The notes under the pieces were generated by a model, which was given only the letters and a program-made list of their open reading frames with translations, was not told the DNA's origin and made no database searches. Below are positions 21,731 through 33,000 of a DNA stretch of 64,000 nt, in pieces. Position 1 is the stretch's first letter, and the number at the start of each line of letters is the position of its first letter. Source of the stretch: Epiperipatus broadwayi (taxonomy: Eukaryota > Onychophora > Udeonychophora > Euonychophora > Peripatidae); assembly GCA_028023455.1 (NCBI GenBank), contig JAQFVV010000020.1:11634385-11698384 (forward strand), given 5' to 3'. The position numbers and the translations under genes were made by a program.

Positions 21731-23888
21731 TACAGGACGTTACGAACGTTCCAGTTACGAGCATTTCGTTATTACGTAATCGCTTTTGGACTTTAGATCT
21801 TTATCTATGCACATAATAAAAAAAAACAACAACTGTTTACATATATTCGTAATTGAATTTTTTCTAAAGAAAGATAAACTTTGGAATTTAGAAAATAATT
21901 AAAAGTATATTTTAGAGAACAATAAAAACCTATATAAAATACAGTAAATCTTCTCATCTCTCTGACATTGATTACTTTTATTTTTAGCATCATCACAGAC
22001 TGTCTTAATTACTGCTTATTTTTAAAAGTAGTTTGTGCGCGATTACGTTACATATATACTGTATATATTTCTATTTTGGTGAATTTTTTTCATTTTTATT
22101 AATTAAAAACATGAGTGAGAAACGAAAAAACAGAAGTGTTGTTACAACAACAACAACAATAAAAAATCAATGTTTCATAAAGCCCAAACGATCGAGACAA
22201 AAATGGATATAATTAGACATTCTGAAAATGGTGAATCTTTTGCTTCAATCGCATGTTCATGTAATTTAAACCAATCAACAATATATACAATTGTGAAAAA
22301 CCAAGAACAAAATTAAGGGATATGTTAAAAATTGTGGAAATATTTCTTCAAAGATTGTTTCAGAAAGACATGGCAGAGTAATGGATGAAATGGAGAAATC
22401 TTTGGCTTTATGGATTGAAGGTCAACGTCAAAAAGGCATCACAGTGAGTTTATCAATTATTCAAGCTAAGGCTCTTAGTTTGCATGAAGATTGGAAGAAA
22501 TAATTAAAAGAAGATTCTGCTGTTGAATTTGTAGCAATCATTGGCTGGTTCCACAAATTTAAAATGAGATATTCTTTACATAATATTAACTGTGCTGGGG
22601 AAGGTACCAGTGCAGATAAGAAAGCTGCCAGTGAATTTATTTCCACTTTCTCTAATATCATTAAAGATAGAGCTTATTTTCCATGCCTAGTTTTCAATGT
22701 AGATGAGACAGGATTATTATGGAAAAATATGCTTGCACATACATATTTAGCAAAGGAAGGATCAGCTGCACCTGGTCATAAACCTTCTAAAAACAGATTA
22801 ACATTGCTTCTTGGAGGTAATTTAGCTGGTGATTTTAAATTGAAGCCAATGCTAATTTATCAGACAGAAAATTCTAGAGCATTGAAAGGAAAAGATAAAA
22901 GAATGCTTCCAATCATGTGAAAATCATATACTAAAACCTGGGCTGCTGCACAGCTTTTTCAAGATTGGTTCTCACATCATTTTGTGCCCTCTGTTAGGCA
23001 ATATTGTAGTGAGAATAATTTACCATTTAAAACACTATTGCCTCTTAGACAATTTTCCTGGACATCCAAAATCCCTGCAAAATTTATATCCAAAAGTTAA
23101 TGTTGTATTTATCCCTCCCAATACCACAAGTGAAATACAACCTATAAACCAAACTTTGATAGCTACTTTTAAGCAGTATTATATGAGAAGATTAATGACT
23201 CAAGAAGGTGGACCTACGGTAAGAGATTTTTGGAAAAGTTATAATATATGGAATGCAATAAATATTGCTGGGGATGTGTGGGCTGAAATAAGAAATTCAA
23301 CAATGAAAGGTTTTGGGGAAAAATGTATCCACAAATGATGAATGCTTCTATGGACATTGAAAAAACTCTTGAAGATATCACTTGAAGATATCACAACCAA
23401 CTGAAATAGTCAATATAATGAATGAATTAAATTTAGATGTCACTATTAAAGATATTGATGAATTAATGCAATCTTACTGAGAACTTCTGTCAAATGAAGA
23501 CTTGATTTAACTACAAGACATGAATGAAATACAGAATGATGAACTTATTGTTAAGAGTTTGAGAATCAAGAAAATAAATGAAGCCTTTATGCATCTTAAC
23601 AAAATTTTGACTATCATGGAAGAATGTGATCACAATATATCTTGTATATGAAGGGCAATAGAAAAAGACACAGAATGTTACATAATTTTTGAGAAGAAAA
23701 AGAATACAATTCAATTAACTCTTGATACATTTGTAAACAAAACTCCAGATACTAATCAATAAAAAATAAATACTGTATTTTGAAAACCATTTTTGATATA
23801 TATTTTTACAGACCTCTACTTTCAAACAATTTCAACTTCCAAGCACACATCAAGAACCAATTATGTTTATAACTAGGGGACTGCTGTA
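21731..23888 (+). mobile_element. Tigger-like DNA transposon (pogo group, Tc1/mariner superfamily)
   Basis: The element runs CAG (21,733) to CTG (23,886) and is flanked by TA on both sides (21,731-21,732 and 23,887-23,888), the expected target for this superfamily. The terminal repeats have diverged, but AGTTACGAGCAT near the left end matches AGTTATAAACAT read inward from the right end. The left end, with repeated TTACGAACG-like blocks, resembles Tigger terminal sequences. Length is 2154 bp, near the size of a full Tigger. It contains one broken transposase gene. Confidence 0.8.
22111..23762 (+). pseudogene. Tigger transposase pseudogene (TIGD1-like)
   Basis: The reading starts at ATG 22,111 (MSEKRKNRSV). 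It then shifts frame into a CENP-B-type helix-turn-helix (KMDIIRHSENGESFASIACS, STIYTIVKN). A second DNA-binding stretch follows (GYVKNCGNISSKIVSERHG, WIEGQRQKGITV, WFHKFKMRYSLHN). The DDE domain has FNVDETGLLWK with the first Asp and LLDNFPGHPKS with the second. The third position reads QPINQTLI where QPMDQ is usual, so the catalytic Asp is Asn. The C-terminal DELMQSY...LLSNEDLI resembles TIGD1-type proteins. Frameshifts near 22,200, 22,315 and 23,050 and stops such as TGA at 22,918 make it non-functional. Confidence 0.85.
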
Positions 23889-23978
23889 TTTCATGGGATT
23901 CAGTCTGACTGCCATTAGGTAGGATATTAAAATAATTTAAACAGTCTGTTGTAATTCCTAATATCAATTAATCCCAGA
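23889..23978. other. Short spacer between two transposons
   Basis: About 90 bases of unmarked sequence. Its last four bases, CAGA (23,975-23,978), are the left target duplication of the next element. Confidence 0.6.
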
Positions 23979-26471
23979 TGTAACTGTCTGAGTCTTCTAC
24001 CAGAAGAGGGGGAACACATCTAACTATGGTCAGACCTAGGGTCTTTGGATAGAATGCTGTGAATAATGCAATGAAGTAACTAAAAAATGATCAAATCAAC
24101 CTCCAATGGGCTAGCTCTTAGTTTACTCACTAAATCTAGATACAATTTAGGCTAGTTCATTCATAGCTCACCCTTCTTTCATGTTCCATTATGCCTCAGT
24201 ATTCAAACCCTGGTGAGAATTTTGCCTTTGGCTCTCTTCAGAGGTGAATTTACATTATGTAGAAACTAAGTTTTCATTGATGTAGGATACATCCAACCTA
24301 TTTCTGTGTTATATGTTATAATAACATGTATGTGTGTGCATATATATTTAATCAATTACATTAATGAGTGAGTGTATGAATGAGTTTGATAAACTAGAGA
24401 CCAATTTGATTTAAAACACATTAACACCTTTTATTTACAACAGAGAAAGATCCAAATTCTATTAACATAGCAAAAAATGTGATCACATGTATCTTTACCA
24501 TATCAATGACTAAAATTATTTGTTACTCCAACCCATACCCATAATAGATATGCATCACTATATACTCCCTATTTACAAAACCAATAAGATTAGCTAAAAC
24601 AAAAAAAAAATTATTTCATCATGATGACCATGAATCTAACTAACTACTTACAAGATTATATCACAGTATGTTCAAAAGCTCTGTTATTGAATTTCTGCTG
24701 GAGAGGTTCCATCTTCTTTGGGGACCCCCTATCTATGTACAAGTTTTCTAAAGTGGATAGAAAAATATTTTCACATAATAATATTAATCATACCAAATAA
24801 CCTAAATGTAACAATTATTAGTTAAACATAAACAAATAACATAAACTCTGTCCTGTACTAGTGCATGTAAATTTAATATGGAAGAGCATCAAAAATTTTT
24901 ACCTCGATCCATATTATGTGATGATTATGATGGCCAAATATTAAGTCACTATGAATGGAATCAGCCTAAATTTTATTTACAAAAAAAATATTTTCTAGCT
25001 TAATACCCCCCCCCCCCATTCTGCATTGCTTCTTATGCAACAGATTCTTCTGACTGTAAACATGGCAAAACTTCCAAGTGTGAGAGTAATAAAAATGGAA
25101 TTTTACAAACATACAAAATAAAAAAATACCCCCCCCCATTCTGCATTGCTTCTTATGCAATGGATTCTTCTGACTGTAAACATGGCAAAACTTCCAAGTG
25201 TGAGAGTAATAAAAATATAATTTTACAAACATACAAAATAAAAAAATGACACAATAATTTTGATTTTGTTCAATTCTTCCTTATTAAAGTCTATAATTTA
25301 AACATTGTCTTCATGGATACAGTCCATTCTGATAACTACTCCATCTTTCCTCAGATTCTCCTATAATGTGCTTGTTATGAGGTTTCCATTTTGGATGTCA
25401 CTTTCTTCCAGGGTTCACTCAGACACTTTAGATAAGGCATTAGGTGTTTTTCTAGGCATTATTTATATAAGTTAAATCACCACACTTTATGGCAGTTAAA
25501 ACAGCACCCTGGTTATATAGTACATTTATCTACATTGTTTGGTAATTTATAATAAAAAAAATTCTTCAGCTTATTATTTGGTGTTTAGTAAATTTATGCA
25601 AAAGAAAGTATGACTTCACCATTTCTCAATATGTTTTGGCTATATAACATTCCTTTTTTTTGTTTGATTGGTAGTGCAGTCTTCTATCTTCGATTATTGA
25701 TATAAAATTATTTGAATTCTTTAATTATGCTGCTAATGTTCATTAACTTTTGCCATTTTAAACATTGATTACAATTTGCTTCAACTTTTAGTGCTTTAAA
25801 ATTTTATACAAAACAAATAGTATTTTTGACCACATCATCCATTTTATCTTTTGTTCTAATGTTTGATATTAAGCTATTTACTACTTGCGGTTGTCATATC
25901 ACTTGATAAAATATGAAAGAGAATAGAAATGAACTGGTTTGGTTTTATACTGGGAATTAACATCCATTGTTCAGCAAACTTGCATTTTAAATTTCCTTTT
26001 CCATCACTGTAGATGCCTATTGTTGCATAAATTAATGGTTGCTATTGAAATTACATAATAAAATTATATAGTAAAATTCTATAGTAAAATTATATAGTAA
26101 AATTCTATTCTCATTTTCCAACACTTGGTTGCTTAGATACTGACTTGACCTCAGGTGATCACCACATCTACTAAGTTACTATCTTACATTGTGACATTTA
26201 CACATTAACAAACAAGTCATTATTGGTACTGATATATATATGAAAGGTTTCTATGATTAAGCTTTTATCTTCTGTTAAAAAAGAGCATTTACTTCATTTC
26301 AACACTATTTTGGTTTGGTACTTATTAAAAAAAACTTCAAGTGATGCTTGCATAAAGAAAAATAATATCACATAACTAACCTATTATCTCAGTTTATGTT
26401 TTTCATAGGTTTAGTTTAATGTTGTAGACACTTAAGGATTGGTTTGAATCAGATTGTAAGCTACCCTTACA
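23979..26471 (-). repeat. Left (3') LTR, long form of about 2.5 kb
   Basis: Begins TGTAACTGTCTGAG and ends CTACCCTTACA. Its first 1.6-1.8 kb is shared with the partial copy at 46,058-47,760, which shows that the long form is the family's normal LTR. Landmarks are CCAGAAGAGGGGGAACACAT, GGGGACCCCCTATCTATGTA and TTATGGCAGTTAAAACAGC. Its last 430 bp match 29,680-30,124. A 2.5 kb LTR is large for an element whose interior is only about 3 kb. Confidence 0.75.
25003..25246. repeat. Tandem duplication of about 122 bp inside the LTR
   Basis: Two nearly identical units, each starting with a C run (12 C at 25,006-25,017; 9 C at 25,129-25,137) followed by ATTCTGCATTGCTTCTTATG. The 46 kb copy has only one diverged unit here. 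The 88-codon open frame across the duplication is a by-product. Confidence 0.85.
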
Positions 26472-27480
26472 ACTCCCCTACTCTTACAGGATTAAATTTT
26501 ATGGCCTTAATAAAATTTTAACACTTAACTAGTGTGTAGGTTTGTTTTGTGCTGGATCACCTAAATTCTTTATTTTTCTTTTCTTTTTTATTTAGAAAAA
26601 GAGGGTTATAAAGCCTATTCATTTTTATTACTGTTGATCTCTCAACTATGTTTCTAATTCTTTGTCATCTCTTGCTTTATTGTTGTAACATAGTAAAGTG
26701 AGATTCATACAAGGGCCCTTTTTGCTATTGTTATTATGATGGTTACATGGTAGGAGATCAGCTGGTGATGTGTTTCAATTATAGAAGGCACACAGTCAGC
26801 TCACATTCTTAAACCTACTCCTTTGAAACTTACTGGATTTTTCTAAGGACACTAAATATTGGGATGCCCTATATTCTGCCTAGATCAACTCCCACATCTT
26901 GAGCATCCCAATAATTTCTTTTGTGACTACCTGGGCACACTGTCATCATAAAATGATGAACACATATTTCTCTCACTTTTTGATGTTATCTCACCTTTCC
27001 TTTTAATATTAACCAAAAATCATATCTATCATTTAATTTATTTGTTGGTGAATCATATTATCTCTGTGGTCACTTTGACTGACTAAGATATGGCTTAAGA
27101 ATGTGGGAATTATATGTCTCCTTAACTTTTCCTCCTATGGTCCCTCATACTATTTATAAAACTTCTAGTATCCATTTTCTAGTGGTTTACTTGTATGGAG
27201 TATTTTGATGTGCTTTTAACATGTTTCTTTCTGAGTCAACTTTTGTACATCTACTTGGGTACTTTCATTTTAACTATGTTTAGTTGATATATTTCAGTGG
27301 AAAAGCTAAATTAGTCTTACTATTTGTTTCCAGACTGATAGCTTTCTATAGCTCTGCTTTTGTTAGGAATATGCCTTATTCAATTGGGACACTATAAGTT
27401 GTGGTTATAGTGCAATATGTAGTTACATTTATTTGTGCCCTATTTGTTTTTAAATGTCTTTTACATTTGTCTATAGTGTA
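26472..27480 (-). pseudogene. LTR element interior, 3' part, possible integrase tail
   Basis: The minus strand has short readable stretches split by stops. One of them, GGKVKETYNSHILKPYL, resembles the ...LKPY end found at the C-terminus of many LTR-element integrases. No catalytic residues are visible, so this is a weak assignment. The remainder is unreadable. Confidence 0.3.
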
Positions 27481-28934
27481 CTTATATACATATTTTTTTT
27501 CTTTTATAAAACATGATATCTGGGTCTATATTCTTGGGCTTGATCCAGTTTTTATGTCTCAGGTCAAATATTGTTGAGGTCCATCCCTATATTGTCTTCT
27601 TAAGCACTAGCATATCTATGCCTAATGATGGTGAAAGGAACTTCATAAGTGTTGCATAATTTATGGAACTGGAGACCTTTTTTTTGGTTGGTAAGGTGTT
27701 ATCCACGATCATGATCTAACAACTTCCTTTATTTGGATTATATTCCTGATGATTTCCTACATTCTGACCATTCCTTTGGTTATGGAGAAATTTCAAATGC
27801 CCTAATATATTTTTAAGAGGATCAAGTCCATTGACTTCATTCATGCCTTCAAAATTTGTCTTTCTATATTGACAATTCTCTCTTGTGGAAGCAATTAGCT
27901 AGTAGTGCTCTATTCTGATGGTTGTCATATAGTTCATCAGCGTCATGTCTGGAGCACATTTAACTCTGCTTTGATGGTAAATACAAATGTGCCAGGATTA
28001 TTTCACATACAGATTCAATTTGTTAACTATCACACTCTCTTCCATGTATTCTTCCATGATGCCTTTACAATATGGGGTCATCTCTACTTCCATGGGTTTG
28101 TTATTTGACTCATGGTTAATCTGAAAATCCTGTGAGTTAAGTGTCACTAGACATTCGGGGGCAGGAGTATTGTTTGAATGTGCTACTCTCAATTCCTGAA
28201 ATTCACAATCTAATTTGAATTCTATATTATCCATATGTAGATGTATTGAGTAGTCTGAGCTTTCTACCTGATTTTGTGGACTGCATTGGTTCTCTGCCAA
28301 TGTTGTTAATGTCTTTGTGTGCTGAAGGCTTTCTGATTTCATCCATTTCCATCCCTTTTCCTGCTTTTTCTAGATCAGGTTCATGCTTCAACAATGGTGT
28401 GATGATTCTTTATGTCAATCACCCTGCTGTGTGATAGTGTGGTGCATTTCAGTGCACTCAATATTTAATCGATTAACAGTGCTACACTTGGATTACTTTA
28501 ATTCCATTTTTAAACCTGTCCTTATATTACTCACATTTGCATTCTCCTCCATGTTGATCATCTGATGGTTCATCTTTGCTCTCACATTGTTCACATTGTG
28601 GATCATCTCTCCTGTTATACACCTCATGATACTGATAATCTTGTCCATTTGTATCCATATTGTTCATTACTTCCTTGATACTCTTGATGGCCTAGAATAG
28701 TTGTTCCATGGTCATGGCATCACCTATGCCCTGTGCCACTTTGTTCTCAGGTATATGGGCCATTTCATCACTGAGGGTTCCTTGTGCTTGAGGTAACACC
28801 TGACCTGCAACTTGTATTTTTGGAGGGTGCTCAACTTTGATTTTAGACCCCCCCAGACATTGAATCACTGAAGATCCTCCCACAATACTAGCATCATCTT
28901 CCATCTCGCTATCACCAACACTGTGATTCTTCAA
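27480..28934 (-). pseudogene. Gag-like protein remnant of the LTR retrotransposon
   Basis: A minus-strand reading begins MKNHSVGDSEMEDDASIVGG at 28,934. It is acidic and runs past one stop at about 28,690 to DDPQCEQCESKDEPSDD. After frameshifts it resumes at 28,342-27,998 (MKSESLQHTKTLTTL..., with an acidic stretch EVEMTPYCKGIMEEYMEES) and continues with NGQNVGNHQEYNPNKGS and SSINYATLMKFLSPSLGI. Its position just after the 5' LTR and primer site suggests gag. There is no canonical CX2CX4HX4C zinc knuckle, and I recognise no capsid motif. Composition differs clearly from the AT-rich flanks. Confidence 0.5.
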
Positions 28935-29499
28935 CCTGTTTCACTTCTTTGTTTGATAACTGTCTTCTACTTCTAAGTATCATTAAAAATTCTTTTCCAA
29001 TAGTTAATTATGAAGTTACTTTTTTTCTTTTAAATATCAATATATTATATATATGTCATAGGACTTACTTCTGCCTCCTTGCCAATGAGTGTTTATTAAC
29101 TCCTCCCTGTATTACATACTTTTATTACTATAGATGTTATTTTTTTAAGGCCTATTTTTTGTTTAGGCTATGTTTTATCTGCCTATTATCATCTATTTTA
29201 AATTGTTTTTATTAATTAATTAATTATTTATGGTCTCTGTTTATCATCTTTAATTTTTCAACTACTTATATTCAGTGTTTCATTAGATGTATTACTCTTT
29301 ATGGTTGGGTGTGTCAGTCTGATGTTACTTGCATAAGTCCATCACGATTGTAGACATGTAAAGTTTAAAAGAAAAGTAAACCCCCCCTCCCAAACAAATT
29401 TTTTTTTTTACTTACCAGTCCATGGCTGGACCTCTTTAGAAACTATGATATAATGTTCCATATGTACTATTTTGAGCCCCAAAATTGGTGACACCATGA
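28935..29499 (-). other. LTR element leader region and primer-site candidate
   Basis: Lies between the 5' LTR and the gag-like start. On the minus strand the first bases after the LTR are TCA and then TGGTGTCACCAATTTTGGGG. TGG pairs with tRNA CCA ends, but I cannot match the rest to a particular tRNA. An open frame on the plus strand (28,949-29,215) is not supported. Confidence 0.4.
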
Positions 29500-30124
29500 T
29501 GTAACAGTCCGGGTTTTTGACCAGAAGAGGGGGAACACATCTAACTATGGTCAAACCTAGGATCTTTGGGTAGGATGCTATAAATCACATGACAAAGTAA
29601 CTAACCAATAATCATATCCATCTCCAATGAGCTGGTAAATAAAATATTTTTTTCTTTCTTTTTGGAACTGGGTTAGGGTTATTGAAATTATGTAATAAAA
29701 TTACACAGTAAAATTCTATAGTAAAATTACATAATAAAATTCCATTCTCATTTTCCAACCCTTGGTTGCTTAGATATTGACTTGACCTCAGGTCATCACC
29801 ACATCTACTAAGTTATTGTCTTACATGTGACATTTACACATTAACAAACAAGTCATTATTGGTACAGATATATATATGAAAGGTTTCTATGATTAAGCTT
29901 TTATCCTCCATTAAAAAGGAGCACTTACTTCATTTCAACACTATTTTAGTTAGGTACTTACTAAAACAAACTTCAAGTGCGTATGTATTTATATGTCTGT
30001 TTGCATATAGAAAAGTGATATCACGTATCTAACCTATTATCTCGGTTTATGTTTTTCATAGGCTTACTTTAATGTTGTGGACACTTAAGGGTTGGTTTGA
30101 ACTGGATTGTAAGCTACCCTTACA
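29500..30124 (-). repeat. Right (5') LTR, internally deleted to 625 bp
   Basis: Begins TGTAACAGTCCGGG and ends CTACCCTTACA. It matches the first 140 bp and last 430 bp of the left LTR, with about 40 bp of unrelated sequence at the junction. The long form occurs at two other loci, so the deletion of about 1.9 kb happened here after insertion. Confidence 0.75.
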
Positions 30125-30128
30125 CAGA

Positions 30129-31430
30129 ATTTAAATCCTCATATATAATTATAAAGAAATGAATATTCTAAAAAGGGGAGTAAAATACCCATTGGATTTT
30201 TCACCAAACTTGGGGCAATTTGTGATAACCTTTATTCATTTGATGCTCACATAATTAATGCATATTTATTTGGTGCCAAAACATGGGTGTCCATTGCATA
30301 TATAATAGAAAAAAGAAAGGAAATATTTATTTATAGTAACATATCTTTTATTATTATTAAAGAAAAGTTTTTTGGTTTGCTAATTAATTTTATTAATTTT
30401 AAAATCTTAATTACAGTTTTTTTGTTTACTACTATTCTTGATGTTTTAGTATGTATAATTTCAAATTAAACTATTGAACATAAATATCTTTACCTACTGT
30501 ATAAACATATTGAAAATCTTTATACTATATATGTTAAAATAATATATATACAGTTTGCTATTATTTATGAATTTCATTACTAAAATGACAAGACATGTAA
30601 CAAAATAATAAATATAGTGGGGATTCCAATATATTTTAAAATGAAATCAATAACCAAGATTCATACTAAAATATTAAGTATTATTAAACTTTTAATTGAC
30701 ATTAGTTGGTAAAAAAACAATAACAAAATTCTACTTAAGATGATCAAGTACTTTAATATATTATTATAATGTTCATAAACCTACTTTTTATCTGAAAACT
30801 TTGAGTGTGTATCTGTATAGATTCATGTACTGATATAACTTTATATTTCCATAGTCCCCAATCAATACTATAGGTATTTACATATAAAATTATTTATAAC
30901 CTATAAGAAATGTTAATTAAAAATTTCTTACTTAAACTGTAAATTTAATTCTATAATATATATATATTTTAACGGTCACTGAAAGAGTCTTTAAATGTAT
31001 CCGCCGTACGAGGGCGCCATCTAGGCATTTGAACCTAGAAAATTTATATAGTAGGCAGATACGTAAGTTAAAAAAAAATTTTATTTTATATATTTTGATT
31101 CCGATCGTTTGCCCAAGGTCACTAGCTCATAGAGTAGCAGAGATTTTAAACATTTATAAGTTTCAATAGATTTCTATTCTCAAAATATATATTAAATATT
31201 TAGAACAATAAAATAAAAGAAGCCACTGCCAGTAATTAACACACAAATAGATTTTATTAATGCACATTTAAAATTGAGGAATAAATTTATTTTAACATTA
31301 ATAATTTTTTTAAATTTTAAATTCAAATTACTATTTAAATAGACCGCACAGATGGATATTTAAATTATATTTTACTTTAGCATGATCGAGCATAGATAGT
31401 CTACATAGATTTTTTTTTCCACTTAAAAAC
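30129..31430. other. AT-rich sequence with one CTCF-like motif
   Basis: Apart from the motif at 31,012-31,027 there is no gene or repeat I can identify. The 60-codon frame at 30,287-30,469 is low-complexity. Confidence 0.4.
31012..31027 (-). promoter_or_regulatory. CTCF-like binding motif
   Basis: The minus strand reads TGCCTAGATGGCGCCC. Its core, CTAGATGGCGC, agrees with the bilaterian CTCF consensus (CCA.YAGRKGGCRS) at 11 of 14 positions. It sits in a small GC-rich island (CCGCCGTACGAGGGCGCCAT) in otherwise AT-rich DNA. One motif does not prove occupancy. Confidence 0.35.
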
Positions 31431-33000
31431 TTATCAAAACATTCATTCAATCTCAGACTAAAAGTTCATAGCCAACCCAATGTCAGCTTCCAGATATATA
31501 TTTGCAACTAATGTAATATGAAGATGCTAGCATAAAACCATGCTAACAGGAATGTGCATCTGACGGTGTGATATTATTTGAAGGAAATGATCCATGTCCA
31601 GAACAGGAAAGTACATCTGCCTGACTAAGGAATCATGTATATAATTATTTTTAAAGAGTGCTATGTATGGGGGAGAGCGGTTTTTCTGCCGTCTTATAAA
31701 TCCCTGTCCATAGAGCTAGAAGGGGTCAATGGTGCAGGAAATACATCTGCGACCATTTCAATGATATGACTGCCTCTTTGGGGTCATGCATTCAGTTGGG
31801 CACGTTGCCCTGTATGCTAAACACGCTTCACAAAACATTAATATAAACACCCATATATCCCTCTACCAACATTGCCCTAACTACAAAACAAATAGCCTGA
31901 AATTAAAATCCCTTAAATTAAACATAAACGAATTTAAACAGTTATTAATCTTTATCCATGCAACTATCTACACCCAACTTTAATTTAATATATTTTATTT
32001 AACAGATAGAAATAACTTAGTTAAATACAAACAGAAATAATTAAATTTAAAAAAAATGGAAATGATTGAAATAGCAAACATATATAAAAACAAATATTTA
32101 TAATTGATTTAGAGTTCTATTCTTTGTCAGATAAGAGTACATTCATTTATATTACTTTTTTTTTGATTGATTACTTATTGACGTTATACGGTAATTATTT
32201 AAAAGAAAGTTCAATTGGTAAAACTTTATACTTTACGGATTCTGCAGATTTTGAGGTCCATCTTCATGATCACTTATGTAGATTGTTTGTTCTTCCTTTT
32301 TAAAAACAAAATGCCATTCCTTTTTGGTCCCTAACTGTCATAAGGAGGTCTATTGCAGACTTCCACATCGTGAAAATCTGCAATATAGCTAGTTATAACG
32401 ACATATTCATAGTCAGCTCTCAGATAACAATAATAATAATAATTTTACTTTTTATATTTTTATTAGACTCTTATCATCCAATCTTTGGATTCAACCGGCA
32501 AGACGTCACTAATCCTCTGGTGTTTCAATTACGGTCCATGCTGACATTTCTGGTGTTTGCATTGGTCATTTACTTTCTTTGTACTCTCTTATCTGACCAT
32601 TTAATTTATTTTAAATGCCTCAAGGGCCAGCTTGCTTTTGAACAATCATTTAATTAATAAGACAATCATTTCCATTTTCTAAGATTATAGAAATCAATAT
32701 TATTTCTATTTCCAAAAATATCAAATCTTTATATCTTTACTTTTTTACAAAAAAAATTACTTTCAAATACTTTTTCTTAAAATAGTTTAAGTTTTCCATC
32801 ATGCGATCTATATATATATTAAACAACTTTTAATTTTCAGTTTTTAAGTTTTTTTCTTTTTAATAAATCAATTTTTATTTACGATCTTTTAATTTTCATT
32901 TTAAAATAATGTAACAGAATATTATATTCCATTACAATATATATGTATATATTGCAATGTGATAAAAAATGATTATGCTGGGAAAGTGATCGATTTAATC
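31431..33000. other. Unclassified, patches of mixed composition
   Basis: The segments 31,440-31,830 and 32,210-32,600 are less AT-rich and look like old unique or repeat sequence. A 95-codon frame at 32,370-32,657 has two hydrophobic stretches, but no homology or expression signal supports it. Confidence 0.3.

Larger units (their letters stand above)
23979..30124 (-). mobile_element. LTR retrotransposon, decayed, minus strand
   Basis: Two long terminal repeats share TGTAAC starts and ...CCCTTACA ends. They are flanked by the 4 bp target duplication CAGA (23,975-23,978 and 30,125-30,128). On the minus strand the right LTR is the 5' LTR. Three bases after it comes a primer-site candidate starting TGGTGTCACC. 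Just before the left (3') LTR is a purine-rich stretch, AGAGTAGGGGAGT. The interior (26,472-29,499) is about 3 kb and holds a gag-like remnant but no recognisable protease or RT. The superfamily is uncertain; a 4 bp duplication would fit a Ty3/gypsy-type element. Confidence 0.75.

Noticed and set aside
24966-25232. 88-codon frame with an internal sequence repeat
   Set aside because: Produced by the 122 bp tandem duplication inside the LTR.
32370-32657. 95-codon open frame with two hydrophobic stretches
   Set aside because: AT-rich codons and an ATA repeat create the hydrophobic run. There is no family, splice or expression signal.
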